Source: Actimicrobium sp047621345 | GTDB lineage: Bacteria > Pseudomonadota > Gammaproteobacteria > Burkholderiales > Burkholderiaceae_D | Reading direction: 5' to 3' | Length of the DNA: 64,000 nucleotides | Assembly: GCA_047621345.1 (NCBI GenBank) | Contig: JBLHLW010000006.1 | Span: 25,641 to 89,640 of the forward strand | In this document: in pieces, positions 34,615 through 44,311 of the stretch | How the letters are laid out: each line of letters starts with the position of its first letter | How positions within the stretch are numbered: position 1 is the first letter of the stretch | Notes under the pieces: model-generated | What the model was told of the DNA's origin: nothing | What the model saw: only the letters and a program-made list of their open reading frames with translations | Databases searched by the model: none | Program-made: the position numbers and the translations under genes

Positions 34615-35218
34615 GCAGCGCAACCGAGCCGTTAAATTCGTAGGGTGGGCACAGGATTTATGTGCCCACGCGAATGCACCGCAAAAGGAATTGACGGAGT
34701 TCTACAGTGCGCACGCGTGGGCACAAAAACCGTGCCCACCCTACCCGCCGTTCGCTACCCGCATGCAAGTAGCCAGCGCAACCGCGCCGTTAAATTCGTA
34801 GGGTGGGCACAGGGTTTATGTGCCCACGCGAATGCACCGCAAAAGGAATTGACGGAGTTCTACAGTGCGCGCGCGTGGGCACAAAAACCGTGCCCACCCT
34901 ACCTGCCGTTCGCTACCTGCATGCCAGTAAGCAGCGCAACCGAGCCGTTAAATTCGTAGGGTGGGCACAGGGTTTATGTGCCCACGCGAATGCACCGCAA
35001 AAGGAATTGACGGAGTTCTACAGTGCGCACGCGTGGGCACAAAAACCGTGCCCACCCTACCCGCCGTTCGCTACCCGCATGCAAGTAGCTAGCGCAACCG
35101 CGCCGTTAAATTCGTAGGGTGGGCACAGGGTTTATGTGCCCACGCGAATGCACCGCAAAAGGAATTGACGGAGTTCTACAGTGTGCGCGCGTGGGCACAA
35201 AACCGTGCCCACCCTACG
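34607..35218. repeat. Four-copy 158-bp tandem array with paired GTGGGCAC hairpins
   Basis: Four near-identical 158-bp units have matching points (GTAGGGTGGGCAC) at 34640, 34798, 34956 and 35114. Each unit holds a left hairpin (in unit 1 GTGGGCACA 34645-34653 with TGTGCCCAC 34661-34669) and a right hairpin (CGTGGGCAC with GTGCCCACC), and the ends GTAGGGTGGGCAC and GTGCCCACCCTAC are complementary. Units 1 and 3 share variants (GAGCC, GCGCACGCG) that differ from units 2 and 4 (GCGCC, GCGCGCG). The array fills the gap between convergent ydcZ and the DUF2863-like gene. Frames of about 104 residues inside it are repeat artefacts. Confidence 0.95.
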
Positions 35219-35222
35219 ATCG

Positions 35223-36413
35223 TCAAGCGGCAACGCCGACCGGCGCGCCTTCCTCGTCAAAACCTTGCGCAACCGCAATCGTCACGATACCGATCATGCC
35301 CAATGCATCGCGCATGTCTGCCAGTTCGCTGGCGAGATCGGCGGTCTGCAATAAGGGCTTTTCCGACGATGCCACGAGTGCCGCATCACTGTTGGCGTAC
35401 AAATTCACACGGAGTACTTTTTCATCACCCACTTCAGTCGGGCCAACCACGGCTCGGGTCGCTGCGACATCGACGCCCTGCTCGCTCAATGCATGGTTCA
35501 AGTCCGACATCATCTGCAACATGAAATACTCGGCAATCCCGCGCTCTTTGCCACCATGAAACAGATCCTGATAAAGGAAATGCACCTCGACCTCCCGCTC
35601 GACCGGACCGAAACAGCGTCGTACCAGCGGCGTGACTTGCTCGGTCCATTGCTGGAATCGGCTCTCGCGTGCGGCGTACCAGGCATCCGCGTCGGCTTCG
35701 CCAGCAGGCGCCTGATAAAACTTGTCGTCGACCGACTTCATTGAAAAGCCGAGCAGAAAACGCAGCTCGACAGCCAAATCATCCGCTGCGAAAGGCTCGT
35801 CGATCGGTTCGGCAAAACTACGTGAAATCGCTGTTGCCGTAGCGGCGCGCATATCGTGCATCGACGCATGCGCGTCGCGGACCATTTCATGCAGATGGCT
35901 AAATGTGATGCTGTCGATTTCATCCAATTGGTAGGCATGATTGACCAGCACGACGGTCGCATCAGGACTTTCCAGTCCGGCTTCCTGCAGACTGCGGGTC
36001 AACATTTCGTAAGCTTCCTGATCCTGAAAACACTGCGCACCTTTCAAACCACCCGTAGTGTGCAAAAACAGCGGTATCACGAAGGCATTGACTTCCGTGG
36101 CAGCGCCGCTCTCGCGTCCGATGACCACGACTTCGGCGACTTGCTCCATCGCCTCTTTGAGCAGCAGATACGCGCGGACCGCATCATGACGCGTCCATTC
36201 CAGCGCTTCGTAGAGAATGTCGTCTTTTTTCTGATGCAGACATTTCTTGATGATCTTGTAAAAATCTGACTCGTTCTGCACCGTCGTGGCATTCTTCGCC
36301 GGGCTGCCCGCCAGATAGGCGGACAACGCACAGAGTTGCCGCGTTAGCGCTTCGTCTTTTTGCTCCGGCGACTCGGCCGATTTGCGGGGGGCAGGCTTCT
36401 TGTTTTTTGGCAT
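35223..36413 (-). CDS. Conserved hypothetical protein, probably DUF2863
   Basis: A 396-residue soluble protein with no signal peptide or membrane segment. The N-terminus is basic and disordered (MPKNKKPAPRKSAESPEQ). A helical region (CLHQKKDDILYEALEWTRHDAVRAYLLLKEAMEQ) is followed by mixed alpha/beta sequence ending in acidic DALGMIGIVTIAVAQGF. Length and betaproteobacterial setting fit the DUF2863 family, but this is by memory and should be tested. No catalytic motif seen. Divergent from the DTW gene with only 30 bases between starts. Confidence 0.65.
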   Translation of the reverse strand: MPKNKKPAPRKSAESPEQKDEALTRQLCALSAYLAGSPAKNATTVQNESDFYKIIKKCLHQKKDDILYEALEWTRHDAVRAYLLLKEAMEQVAEVVVIGRESGAATEVNAFVIPLFLHTTGGLKGAQCFQDQEAYEMLTRSLQEAGLESPDATVVLVNHAYQLDEIDSITFSHLHEMVRDAHASMHDMRAATATAISRSFAEPIDEPFAADDLAVELRFLLGFSMKSVDDKFYQAPAGEADADAWYAARESRFQQWTEQVTPLVRRCFGPVEREVEVHFLYQDLFHGGKERGIAEYFMLQMMSDLNHALSEQGVDVAATRAVVGPTEVGDEKVLRVNLYANSDAALVASSEKPLLQTADLASELADMRDALGMIGIVTIAVAQGFDEEGAPVGVAA

Positions 36414-36443
36414 GGTGTTCTTCAGGGTAAGGTCAGCAAATTA

Positions 36444-37046
36444 ATGGAATCGGTACTTCATTCGCGGCGCGCGCAGTGTGTGCGCTGCCTGCGTCCGCAA
36501 ACAACCTGCATCTGCGCTTGGATCTCGCCCGTGACCGCATCGACGGAGGTCGTCATCTTGCAGCATCCGCTGGAAACCGACAACGCCAAAGGCAGCGCAC
36601 GGCTACTCCACATGAGCCTGCCCGGTAGCTGCCTGTTGCGCGGCGAAACCTTCACCGACGCACAATGGCAAACGCTGTTGACGGGTCGCCACACAGTCCT
36701 GCTTTATCCCGATCAGCCCGGCAGTACCGCATCGCCGTCGCTGGCGGGAACGGAGTTGTCGCAATTGCGCGTGATTGTACTGGATGGCACCTGGCGCAAG
36801 AGCCGAAAAATGCTGCATCTCGATCCCCGTCTGCAACAATTGCCGCGACTGGCCTTACACGATGCACCGGCCTCGCAATACCACATTCGCAAAGCCCAGC
36901 GCGCCGACCAGCTATCGACACTGGAAGCGACTTGCCACGCATTGCTGCAACTGGGTGAACCAGCGAACGAGCTGCAATGCTTGCTACAGGCTTTCGATGG
37001 CTTCGTGGCACAACAGGCCAGCTACAAAATTGACCATCACAAATAA
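36444..37046 (+). CDS. tRNA-uridine aminocarboxypropyltransferase (DTW domain)
   Basis: A 200-residue protein of the DTW family. The N-terminal Cys cluster CVRCLRPQTTCICAW is followed by VVILQHPLETDNAKGSARLL, LLYPDQPGS and the signature VIVLDGTWRKSRKM. E. coli members TapT (YfiP) and TuaA transfer the acp group from SAM to uridine in the tRNA D-loop or variable loop (acp3U47). The start at 36444 begins just before the Cys cluster; an upstream frame overlaps the divergent gene. Confidence 0.88.
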   Translation: MESVLHSRRAQCVRCLRPQTTCICAWISPVTASTEVVILQHPLETDNAKGSARLLHMSLPGSCLLRGETFTDAQWQTLLTGRHTVLLYPDQPGSTASPSLAGTELSQLRVIVLDGTWRKSRKMLHLDPRLQQLPRLALHDAPASQYHIRKAQRADQLSTLEATCHALLQLGEPANELQCLLQAFDGFVAQQASYKIDHHK

Positions 37047-37103
37047 GCACGACGGTATTGCCAAGAGTAAAATCCGCACTCCAAAATAGGTTTGCCCCAC
37101 TCG

Positions 37104-38516
37104 ATGCCGATCACCGTTCCCAATCGCCGTACCGCCGTTCTCACCGAAGTTGCCGATTTATGGCGCCTAGCCTGGCCTGTCGTCATCGGTCAACTAGCCA
37201 CGGTTGGTATGTCCGTCGCCGATGTGGCAATGACCGGCCATCTGAGTGCCGATGACCTCGCAGCCGTATCGCTGGGCTCATCGATCTGGACCATCGTGAT
37301 CGTCACCGTGATGGGCATCATGATGGCCATCAATGCCGTCGTAGCCCATGAAGTTGGCGCCGGCACGCAGTCACGGATACCGCATGCGGTAAGGCAATCA
37401 TTATGGAAAGCCGTCGGTGTCGGACTGGTCGCTATGGTGCTCACCAACTGGTCGACACTGATCTTCGACCACCTCGGTCTGGAACCACTGGTACGCGACA
37501 AGGCGGCGATGTTCCTCCATGTGATCAGCATCGGCGCGCTACCATTTGCGGCCTTCCGGGTACTGTATGGCTACAGCGCCAGCCTGAATCAGACCAAACC
37601 GGCGATGGTGATTGCTCTGCTCGGCCTGCTGTTCAATGTGTTCGTCAATTGGCTGCTGATATATGGCAACTGGGGTTTTCCGCAACTCGGTGCAGTCGGT
37701 TGCGCTTGGGCCACCTGCCTTGGCCTGTGGCTGATGCTGGCAGCAATGATCTGGTGGATACAGCACGCACCCGCCTACCGCAACAGTACGCCGTTCACGC
37801 GCTGGGAGCGGCCCGACTGGCCCGAAATCCTGCGATTGCTGAAAATGGGTCTACCGATCGGCGTCACCTATTTTGCCGAAGTCAGTGCCTTCTGCGTAAT
37901 CGGTTTGCTGGTCGCGCGCTTCGGTGCAGTGACCGTCTCGGCCCACCAAATTGCGCTCAATTTTTCATCGCTGGTATTCATGGTGCCGCTCGGACTCGGT
38001 ATTGCGCTGCTTACCCGTGTTGGCCAGGCCGTCGGTGAAGGTGACCCGGAACGCGCCCGCTTCGTGGCCTGGGTCGGCGTCGGCTTGTCGTTGGCATTTG
38101 CGATCGTGTCGGCCGCTTTCATCACGCTGTTCCGGTATCAAATCGCAGCGGCCTACACCTCCGATCCGGCAGTCCAGGATATGACGGTGAACCTGCTCCT
38201 GCTAGCGGCCTTGTTCCAGTTATCCGATGCGACACAGGTCGCCGCCTCCTGTGCGATCCGCGGCTACAAGGTGACCCGGCCACCGATGCTAATCCACCTG
38301 ATGGCGTTCTGGGGCTTTTCGATACCGCTCGGTTGTGTGCTTGGCCTGGCACCAGCCTGGCTACCGTGGGCACCGGCTGTGCCGATGTCGGCCACTGGTT
38401 TTTGGATCGGACTGTCACTGGGTCTGTCGATTGCAGCGGTCTTGCTGGTATGGTACCTGCACCACTTGTCGCGCCGCCGGATAGCACTCTGGCGCACTGG
38501 TGCGTTGTGGGCGTGA
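37104..38516 (+). CDS. MATE-family multidrug efflux transporter
   Basis: A 470-residue membrane protein with twelve predicted helices. MATE signatures include LWRLAWPVVIGQLATVGMSVADVAMTGHL at the start, the NVFVNWLLIYGNWGFPQLGAVGCAWATCLG middle block and the VSAHQIALNFSSLVFMVPLGLG cation site of the second half. The sequence fits the NorM subfamily, Na+ or H+ driven exporters of cationic drugs. It follows the DTW gene by 57 bases. The ATG at 37104 is preferred over a TTG at 37092. Confidence 0.92.
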   Translation: MPITVPNRRTAVLTEVADLWRLAWPVVIGQLATVGMSVADVAMTGHLSADDLAAVSLGSSIWTIVIVTVMGIMMAINAVVAHEVGAGTQSRIPHAVRQSLWKAVGVGLVAMVLTNWSTLIFDHLGLEPLVRDKAAMFLHVISIGALPFAAFRVLYGYSASLNQTKPAMVIALLGLLFNVFVNWLLIYGNWGFPQLGAVGCAWATCLGLWLMLAAMIWWIQHAPAYRNSTPFTRWERPDWPEILRLLKMGLPIGVTYFAEVSAFCVIGLLVARFGAVTVSAHQIALNFSSLVFMVPLGLGIALLTRVGQAVGEGDPERARFVAWVGVGLSLAFAIVSAAFITLFRYQIAAAYTSDPAVQDMTVNLLLLAALFQLSDATQVAASCAIRGYKVTRPPMLIHLMAFWGFSIPLGCVLGLAPAWLPWAPAVPMSATGFWIGLSLGLSIAAVLLVWYLHHLSRRRIALWRTGALWA

Positions 38517-38601
38517 CTAACTTTCCGTTTGTTTTACCGAAAGACAAGATTCATCAGGTACGATGCATCGAACTTTCATGCCACTTCCAACAGGAGCGCT
38601 C

Positions 38602-39660
38602 ATGACGCATCCCGAACTACACCAAAAATTCTTTCTGCTTTTACTCGCGGTCGTAACTATTGCCTTTGGCTGGATTCTGCTGCCTTTCATCGGATCCGTA
38701 TTCTGGGCCTCGGTGCTGGCACTGCTGTTCGCACCATTGCAACGGCGCTTGCTCAACCGTTTCGGCCAACGCCACACGCTGGCTGCACTGGCCACGCTAG
38801 TGGTGGTGCTGTTCATCGTGATCCTGCCGGTGACGCTGATTGGCGTGTCGCTGGCGCAGGAAGGCGCATTGGTGTACCAGAAAATCCGTAACGGGTCGCT
38901 CGATTTCGGCACCTACTTCCAACAAATTCTGGCGGCACTGCCGCAGTGGCTAGTGACGCAATTGCAGCGCTTCGGCATGGCCGACTTTACCGAACTACAG
39001 GGCAAAGTGTCGCTGGTCATACGACAAGGCAGCCAGACCATCGCCGGGCAGGTGCTCAACATCACACAGAACACGTTCGACTTCGTCATCGGTTTCGGCA
39101 TGATGCTCTACCTGCTGTTCTTCTTGCTGCGCGATGGCGCGGCGTTGTCTGCTCGCATCAAGCATGTGATTCCGCTGGAACGTGAACAAAAAAAACAGCT
39201 GATCGCAAAATTCGCTACCGTCATCCGTGCCACGGTCAAGGGCAACATCGTCGTTGCTGCCAGCCAGGGTGCGCTTGGCGGCCTCATGTTCTGGTTCCTC
39301 GGCATTCAAGGCGCGCTCTTGTGGGGGGTGTTAATGGCGGTCTTGTCGCTATTGCCGGCAATCGGTGCGGCCTTGATCTGGGGTCCTGTGGCGATCTACT
39401 TCCTGCTCACTGGTGCGATCTGGCAGGGCATTACGCTAATTGCGTTTGGCGTGCTGGTGATCGGCCTGGTCGACAATATTCTGCGCCCGATTCTGGTTGG
39501 CAAGGACACGCAGATGCCTGACTACGTGGTGCTGATTTCAACCATTGGCGGCCTGTCTATTTTCGGATTGAGCGGCTTTGTGGTCGGCCCTTCCATCGCC
39601 GCAATGTTCATGGCGGGATGGACGCTGCTCGAACGCGAAAAAAACCAGGCAAAATCCTGA
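38602..39660 (+). CDS. AI-2E family transporter, second copy
   Basis: A 352-residue permease of the AI-2E/PerM family with helices FFLLLLAVVTIAFGWILLPFIGS and LATLVVVLFIVILPVTLIGVSL at the N-terminus, a soluble middle, and C-terminal LGIQGALLWGVLMAVLSLLPAIGAALIWGPVAIYFL and IRPILVG-like DNILRPILVGKDTQMPDYVVLIS. Strong AGGAG site 6 bases before the ATG at 38602. Only one base separates its stop from the GGDEF-EAL start, so the two are almost certainly one transcript. It is divergent in sequence from the 7328-8491 copy but occupies the same position relative to a GGDEF-EAL gene. Confidence 0.88.
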   Translation: MTHPELHQKFFLLLLAVVTIAFGWILLPFIGSVFWASVLALLFAPLQRRLLNRFGQRHTLAALATLVVVLFIVILPVTLIGVSLAQEGALVYQKIRNGSLDFGTYFQQILAALPQWLVTQLQRFGMADFTELQGKVSLVIRQGSQTIAGQVLNITQNTFDFVIGFGMMLYLLFFLLRDGAALSARIKHVIPLEREQKKQLIAKFATVIRATVKGNIVVAASQGALGGLMFWFLGIQGALLWGVLMAVLSLLPAIGAALIWGPVAIYFLLTGAIWQGITLIAFGVLVIGLVDNILRPILVGKDTQMPDYVVLISTIGGLSIFGLSGFVVGPSIAAMFMAGWTLLEREKNQAKS

Positions 39661-39661
39661 C

Positions 39662-42600
39662 ATGACACTTCACGACACGCCACCGATACACAACGTACTG
39701 GATACACCTATCATTAGCCAGCACTACCGTTCACTATTCGATCAACATCCGGATGCGGTCGCTTCATTTGATGTAAGGGGCAACTTTGTCGCACTTAATC
39801 CTGCCGCCGAAAAACTATTTGGCTACACCGCTGCCGAACTGATCGGCACCACATACTTTGCGCTGATCGCCGCCAGTCACCAGCAAGTCGTCTTCGACCA
39901 TTTTCTGCTGGCGCTCGCCGGCACCAGTGCCACCTACGAAATGCGGGGAAACGTCAAGTCCGGTGCCACCATCCTGCTCCAGGTCACCAACCTGCCGATC
40001 ATGGTCGATGGTGTCGCTGTCGGCATCTTCGGCATCGCCAAGGACATCACCAGCACTGCAGCGGCGGCCGAACTGCAGCGCGTCGCCGATGAACGTTTTC
40101 GCAATGTCGCCCGTGCCACCACCGATACGATCTGGGACTGGGACCTGAGCAACGATTCGATCTGGTGGAGCGACGGCATGCAGGCCCAGTTCGGCTACCG
40201 CGCAGGGGATATCGAGCCCAGCAACACCTCTTGGTCCGAACGCATTCATCCAGAAGACCGGCAACGCGTACTGCGCAGTATCCGTGCCGTGATTGACGGC
40301 GCCGACAATGACTGGACCAATGAGTACCGTTTTCGCCGACGGGACGCCAGTTATGCATTTGTCACTGACCGTGGCTTTGTGATTCGTGACAGCGCCCAGC
40401 GTCCAATACGCATGATAGGCGGCATCAGTGATGTCAGCGCGCGGCACGCATCGAGCTTGCTGCTGGATCGTCTCAACCGGGCGCTGCGTATGCTTAGTGC
40501 CAGTAACAGGATGTTGATACGCGCCGCCTCCGAGCAGGAACTGCTGGACAATATCTGTCAGATCGCACGGGATTTTGGTGGATACCAGATGGCCTGGGTC
40601 GGCTACGCCGAAAGCGATCCACAATGCAGCATCCGCCCAGTCGCCCAAGCCGGCGTCGATCCCGAACTGCTGACCAGCGTTTCAGTCACTTGGGCGGCCG
40701 ATATGCCCACCGGTCAAGGCCCGTCCGGTCAGGCGATCCGCAGCGGCGAACCCGTCGTCATGGAGAACGTGACACAAGATGCGCGCTTCGCGGCATGGAG
40801 CCACTATGCTACGAAAATAGGGTTTTCGACCGTCATCAGTCTACCGCTGCGTAATGACGGCAAAACCTTCGGCATCGTCACGCTCTATTCCTCCGAGGCG
40901 CGCACAGTTCCGCCAGAAGAAATGACCTTGCTGTGCGAGTTAGCCGACAACCTCGCCTTCGGCATCGAAAACCGGCGTCTTCAGGACGAACGCCGGCGCC
41001 TGCAAATCACCGTCGAGAAAGTCGCTGCCGCAGTCTCCGCGACATCGATCAGCAAGGCCGACCGATTCTTCGAACAGCTCACACGCAACATGGTCGATGC
41101 CGTCGATGCACAGGCAGGCTTCATTGCCCGACTGGAAGATGCGAACAAAGAATCTGCCCGGACGGTAGCGGCCATCATCGGTACCGAGGCCCATGCCAAC
41201 TTCGCTTGTCCGCTGCATTTCACGCCTTGCGCACACGTGTTCGAGCGCGGCGAATGTGTGATTACCGATGAGCTCGAGGCCGGCTTTCCCGGCCCGCCGA
41301 CCTTCGTCACGGAGTCAATGCGCAGTTGCGTCGGCCTGCGACTCGACAGCGCTGATGGTCGGCCAATCGGCATGCTGTTCGTCCTTTTTCGCGACCGTCT
41401 CGAACGCACACGGCACACCCGTTCGACATTACGGATTTTTGGTGCCCGTGCCAGTGCAGAACTGGAACGCGAAAGTGCCGATGTGCGACTGCGCGACCAA
41501 GCCGCCTTGCTCGACCTGGCGACCGATGCCATCATCGTGCGCGACATGCAAGGTGCAGTGACATTCTGGAACCACGGCGCGCAGCGCCTATACGGGTGGA
41601 CCAGTGCCGAAGCGCAAGGCGAGGACATGCCCAGCCGAACCAGCGCCGAAACAGGGGAGTTACAAGAACCAATCGAACGCATCGTGCAGGACGGCGAATG
41701 GCGTGGCGAACTGCTGCAGCGACGCAAGGATGGCGGCGCAGTCGCCGTTGAAGCACGCTGGACCCTGATCCGCGACGATGAGGGCGCACCGCAGTCGATT
41801 CTGGCCATCGAAACCGATATCACGCAGCGCAAATTCGCTGCCAGCGAAATCGAACATCTTGCCTTTTATGATCGTCTGACCGACCTGCCCAACCGGCTAC
41901 TATTGCGTGACCGGCTGCAGCATTCCATCGAGGCCAATGAACGTAGTGGGCGCAGCGGTGCGCTGTTGTGCATCAACCTCGATAATTTCAAGACCCTCAA
42001 CGACACGCTCGGCCATGACATGGGCGACCTGCTATTGCAGTTGGTAGCGGTGCGCCTGAGCTACTGTCTGCGCGCCAGCGATACCGTGGCCCGCATTGGT
42101 GGAGATGAATTCGTCATCCTGCTAGTGGACCTGTGCGAGCAACCGGATGAAGCCGCCTCGCGTGCCAAGCTGGTTGCCGAAAAAATTCTCGATGCATTCA
42201 AGGATCCGTTCCAGCTCGGCGCCGACGAGCCGAGTACCACGCCGAGTATTGGCATCACCTTGTTTTCGGCAGCAACCGACAGCATCGACGAACTGCTGCG
42301 ACGCGCCGACCTGGCCATGTACCAGGCCAAATCGGCCGGTCGCAATACGATGCGCTTTTTTGATCCGGACATGCAGGCAGCTGTCAGCGCACGCATCGTG
42401 CTCGAAACCGAGTTACGCAGCGCGTTGCGACTCGGCCAATTTCTGCTGCATTACCAACCGCAGGTCAACGCCGCTGGCCGGCCTACCGGTGCGGAAGCGC
42501 TAGTGCGGTGGGATCATCCGCAACGCGGCATGGTGCCGCCGTTTGCCTTCATTCCGTTGGCGGAAGAAACCGGATTGATCATCGCGCTGGGCAGTTGGGT

Positions 42601-43168
42601 GCTCGAAACCGCCTGCCGCGAACTGGCAGGCTGGGCGAACGACCCTGCCCTTGCCGGTCTCAACCTGGCAGTCAATGTCAGTGCCCGTCAATTCCGCCAG
42701 AGCGGTTTCGTCGACGAGGTACTCGCCATCGTGCACCGCACCGGCGCCAATCCGCACCGGCTGAAACTGGAACTGACCGAAAGCCTGCTCATCGACGACG
42801 TCGAGCAAACCATTTTGGTTATGTCGCAACTGAAGGCGCATGGCGTCGGTTTCTCGCTCGATGATTTCGGCATTGGCTATTCTTCGCTGTCGTACCTGAA
42901 GCGCTTGCCGCTCGACCAACTGAAAATCGACCAGTCGTTCGTGCGCGACATCCTGACTGATCCAAACGATGAGGCCATTGCCGGCACCATCGTGGCACTC
43001 GGCACCAGCCTCGGACTGGCTGTCATTGCGGAAGGAGTCGAAACAGCCGAACAGAAATCACGCCTCGCCGCACTGGGTTGTTTTTCGTATCAAGGGTATT
43101 ACTTTAGCCGGCCAGTACCGGTCGACGTTTTCATTGCCTTCGTGCGCCACCCGGTACCGGCTGGTTAG
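39662..43168 (+). CDS. Multi-sensor PAS-PAS-GAF-GAF-PAS-GGDEF-EAL protein
   Basis: A 1168-residue cytoplasmic protein. PAS near 20-140 (HPDAVASFDVRGNFVALNPAAEKLFGY), PAS with PAC near 140-270 (IWDWDLSNDSIWWSDGM; DVSARHAS), GAF near 290-445, a second GAF near 450-610, PAS near 610-740 (LATDAIIVRDMQGAVTFWNHGAQRLYGW). GGDEF at 813-817 is intact with an RASD I-site five residues before. EAL at 945-947 is intact, with ELTES, DDFGIGYSSL, KIDQSF and VIAEGVE retained. Both synthesis and breakdown of cyclic-di-GMP are possible. No membrane segment, so signals must be cytoplasmic. Confidence 0.94.
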   Translation: MTLHDTPPIHNVLDTPIISQHYRSLFDQHPDAVASFDVRGNFVALNPAAEKLFGYTAAELIGTTYFALIAASHQQVVFDHFLLALAGTSATYEMRGNVKSGATILLQVTNLPIMVDGVAVGIFGIAKDITSTAAAAELQRVADERFRNVARATTDTIWDWDLSNDSIWWSDGMQAQFGYRAGDIEPSNTSWSERIHPEDRQRVLRSIRAVIDGADNDWTNEYRFRRRDASYAFVTDRGFVIRDSAQRPIRMIGGISDVSARHASSLLLDRLNRALRMLSASNRMLIRAASEQELLDNICQIARDFGGYQMAWVGYAESDPQCSIRPVAQAGVDPELLTSVSVTWAADMPTGQGPSGQAIRSGEPVVMENVTQDARFAAWSHYATKIGFSTVISLPLRNDGKTFGIVTLYSSEARTVPPEEMTLLCELADNLAFGIENRRLQDERRRLQITVEKVAAAVSATSISKADRFFEQLTRNMVDAVDAQAGFIARLEDANKESARTVAAIIGTEAHANFACPLHFTPCAHVFERGECVITDELEAGFPGPPTFVTESMRSCVGLRLDSADGRPIGMLFVLFRDRLERTRHTRSTLRIFGARASAELERESADVRLRDQAALLDLATDAIIVRDMQGAVTFWNHGAQRLYGWTSAEAQGEDMPSRTSAETGELQEPIERIVQDGEWRGELLQRRKDGGAVAVEARWTLIRDDEGAPQSILAIETDITQRKFAASEIEHLAFYDRLTDLPNRLLLRDRLQHSIEANERSGRSGALLCINLDNFKTLNDTLGHDMGDLLLQLVAVRLSYCLRASDTVARIGGDEFVILLVDLCEQPDEAASRAKLVAEKILDAFKDPFQLGADEPSTTPSIGITLFSAATDSIDELLRRADLAMYQAKSAGRNTMRFFDPDMQAAVSARIVLETELRSALRLGQFLLHYQPQVNAAGRPTGAEALVRWDHPQRGMVPPFAFIPLAEETGLIIALGSWVLETACRELAGWANDPALAGLNLAVNVSARQFRQSGFVDEVLAIVHRTGANPHRLKLELTESLLIDDVEQTILVMSQLKAHGVGFSLDDFGIGYSSLSYLKRLPLDQLKIDQSFVRDILTDPNDEAIAGTIVALGTSLGLAVIAEGVETAEQKSRLAALGCFSYQGYYFSRPVPVDVFIAFVRHPVPAG

Positions 43169-43348
43169 CATTAGTCGACGCGCGCCACGCAAGATCGGGG
43201 TCGTCTAGCCATCGCCATCGCCATTACCTTTAAGTGCGGTGGCGCACAATCTGCCGCGTGCTTTGTCGTTATCCTGTGGGATTAGAGATCCTGAAGCGGA
43301 ACCTGTGGCACCAGAATTTGCCATTTTTCCCCGCAGACCGCAGACACC

Positions 43349-44311
43349 ATGCTCAGCGAAGAAGACATTCATTCAGCAAAAATACTGATCGTCGACGACA
43401 GTCCGGACAACGTCAGGTTGATGTCGGCCGTCCTCGAACAGGACGGCTATATCAACGTCAGTGAGACGACAAAGCCACAGGACGTGGCCGAACTGCATCG
43501 ACTCCATAAGTTCGACCTGATCTTGCTCGACATCCAGATGCCGGTGATGGACGGCTTCAAAGTCATGGATGCGTTGCATGAATTGGCGCAGGACGCGTGG
43601 CTTCCGGTACTGGCGATCACAGCCCATCCGGATCACCGGATCAATGCACTCGAAGCCGGTGCGATGGACTTCATGGTCAAGCCGTTCCATCTTGATGAAA
43701 TTCTCCACCGTATTCACAACATGCTGGAAGTGCGCCTGTTATTCAACAAAGCCACCCGCAACAGTGCAGCAATGCACCATCTGGCACTGCATGATGCGCT
43801 GACCGGATTGCCCAACCGACGACTGCTTGATGACCGAATCGGCGTTGCACTGGCCCACGCAAGACGCGGCCGAACGCTAGTGGCGCTAATGTACGTGGAC
43901 CTTGATGGCTTCAAGCACATCAACGACACCTTGGGACACGAGCACGGTGACCAGTTACTGCAACTGGTGTCGCAACGCTTGCTGGCAGCGGCCCGCACCG
44001 AAGACACCGTAGCGCGCATTGGCGGCGATGAATTCGTGCTGGTGCTGGGTGATCTGGCAACCATGAAGGACGTCCGGGCGACGGCGCAGAAAATGATTGA
44101 TGCCGTCACCACCCCCTATTTGATCTGCGAGACCGAGGTCAGCATTACGGCCAGCATCGGCATTTCACTGTCCGGCACGGCCCCGGCCGAAGGGCTAATC
44201 CGACTGGCCGACGCGGCATTGTACGAAGCCAAACGCGCAGGGAAGAATCGTTACCATGTTGACGCACCGCCGTGCGCGACCGATGTATGTCCACTAAGGA
44301 ATCTGCAATGA
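43349..44311 (+). CDS. Response regulator with GGDEF output (PleD/WspR-like)
   Basis: A 320-residue protein. Residues 10-125 are a receiver domain with the acidic pair IVDDS, phospho-acceptor Asp61 in LLLDIQMPVMDGF and Lys111 in MVKPF. Residues 145-300 are a GGDEF domain with intact GGDEF at 225-229 and RTED I-site at 216-219. Phosphorylation likely drives dimer formation and cyclic-di-GMP synthesis. Its stop overlaps the next start (ATGA), which pairs it with the histidine kinase downstream. No good ribosome binding site is visible before the ATG. Confidence 0.93.
   Translation: MLSEEDIHSAKILIVDDSPDNVRLMSAVLEQDGYINVSETTKPQDVAELHRLHKFDLILLDIQMPVMDGFKVMDALHELAQDAWLPVLAITAHPDHRINALEAGAMDFMVKPFHLDEILHRIHNMLEVRLLFNKATRNSAAMHHLALHDALTGLPNRRLLDDRIGVALAHARRGRTLVALMYVDLDGFKHINDTLGHEHGDQLLQLVSQRLLAAARTEDTVARIGGDEFVLVLGDLATMKDVRATAQKMIDAVTTPYLICETEVSITASIGISLSGTAPAEGLIRLADAALYEAKRAGKNRYHVDAPPCATDVCPLRNLQ

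Noticed and set aside
34607..35218. Possible CRISPR array
   Set aside because: Units are 158 bp with no unique spacers and no cas genes; the pattern is a tandem hairpin repeat. The 63.6-kb array was rejected for the same reasons.
34595..35559. Four overlapping open frames of about 68-146 residues with near-identical sequence
   Set aside because: They are read-through of the tandem hairpin repeats; the frame stays open only because the units match, and they have no usable ribosome binding site or known domain.
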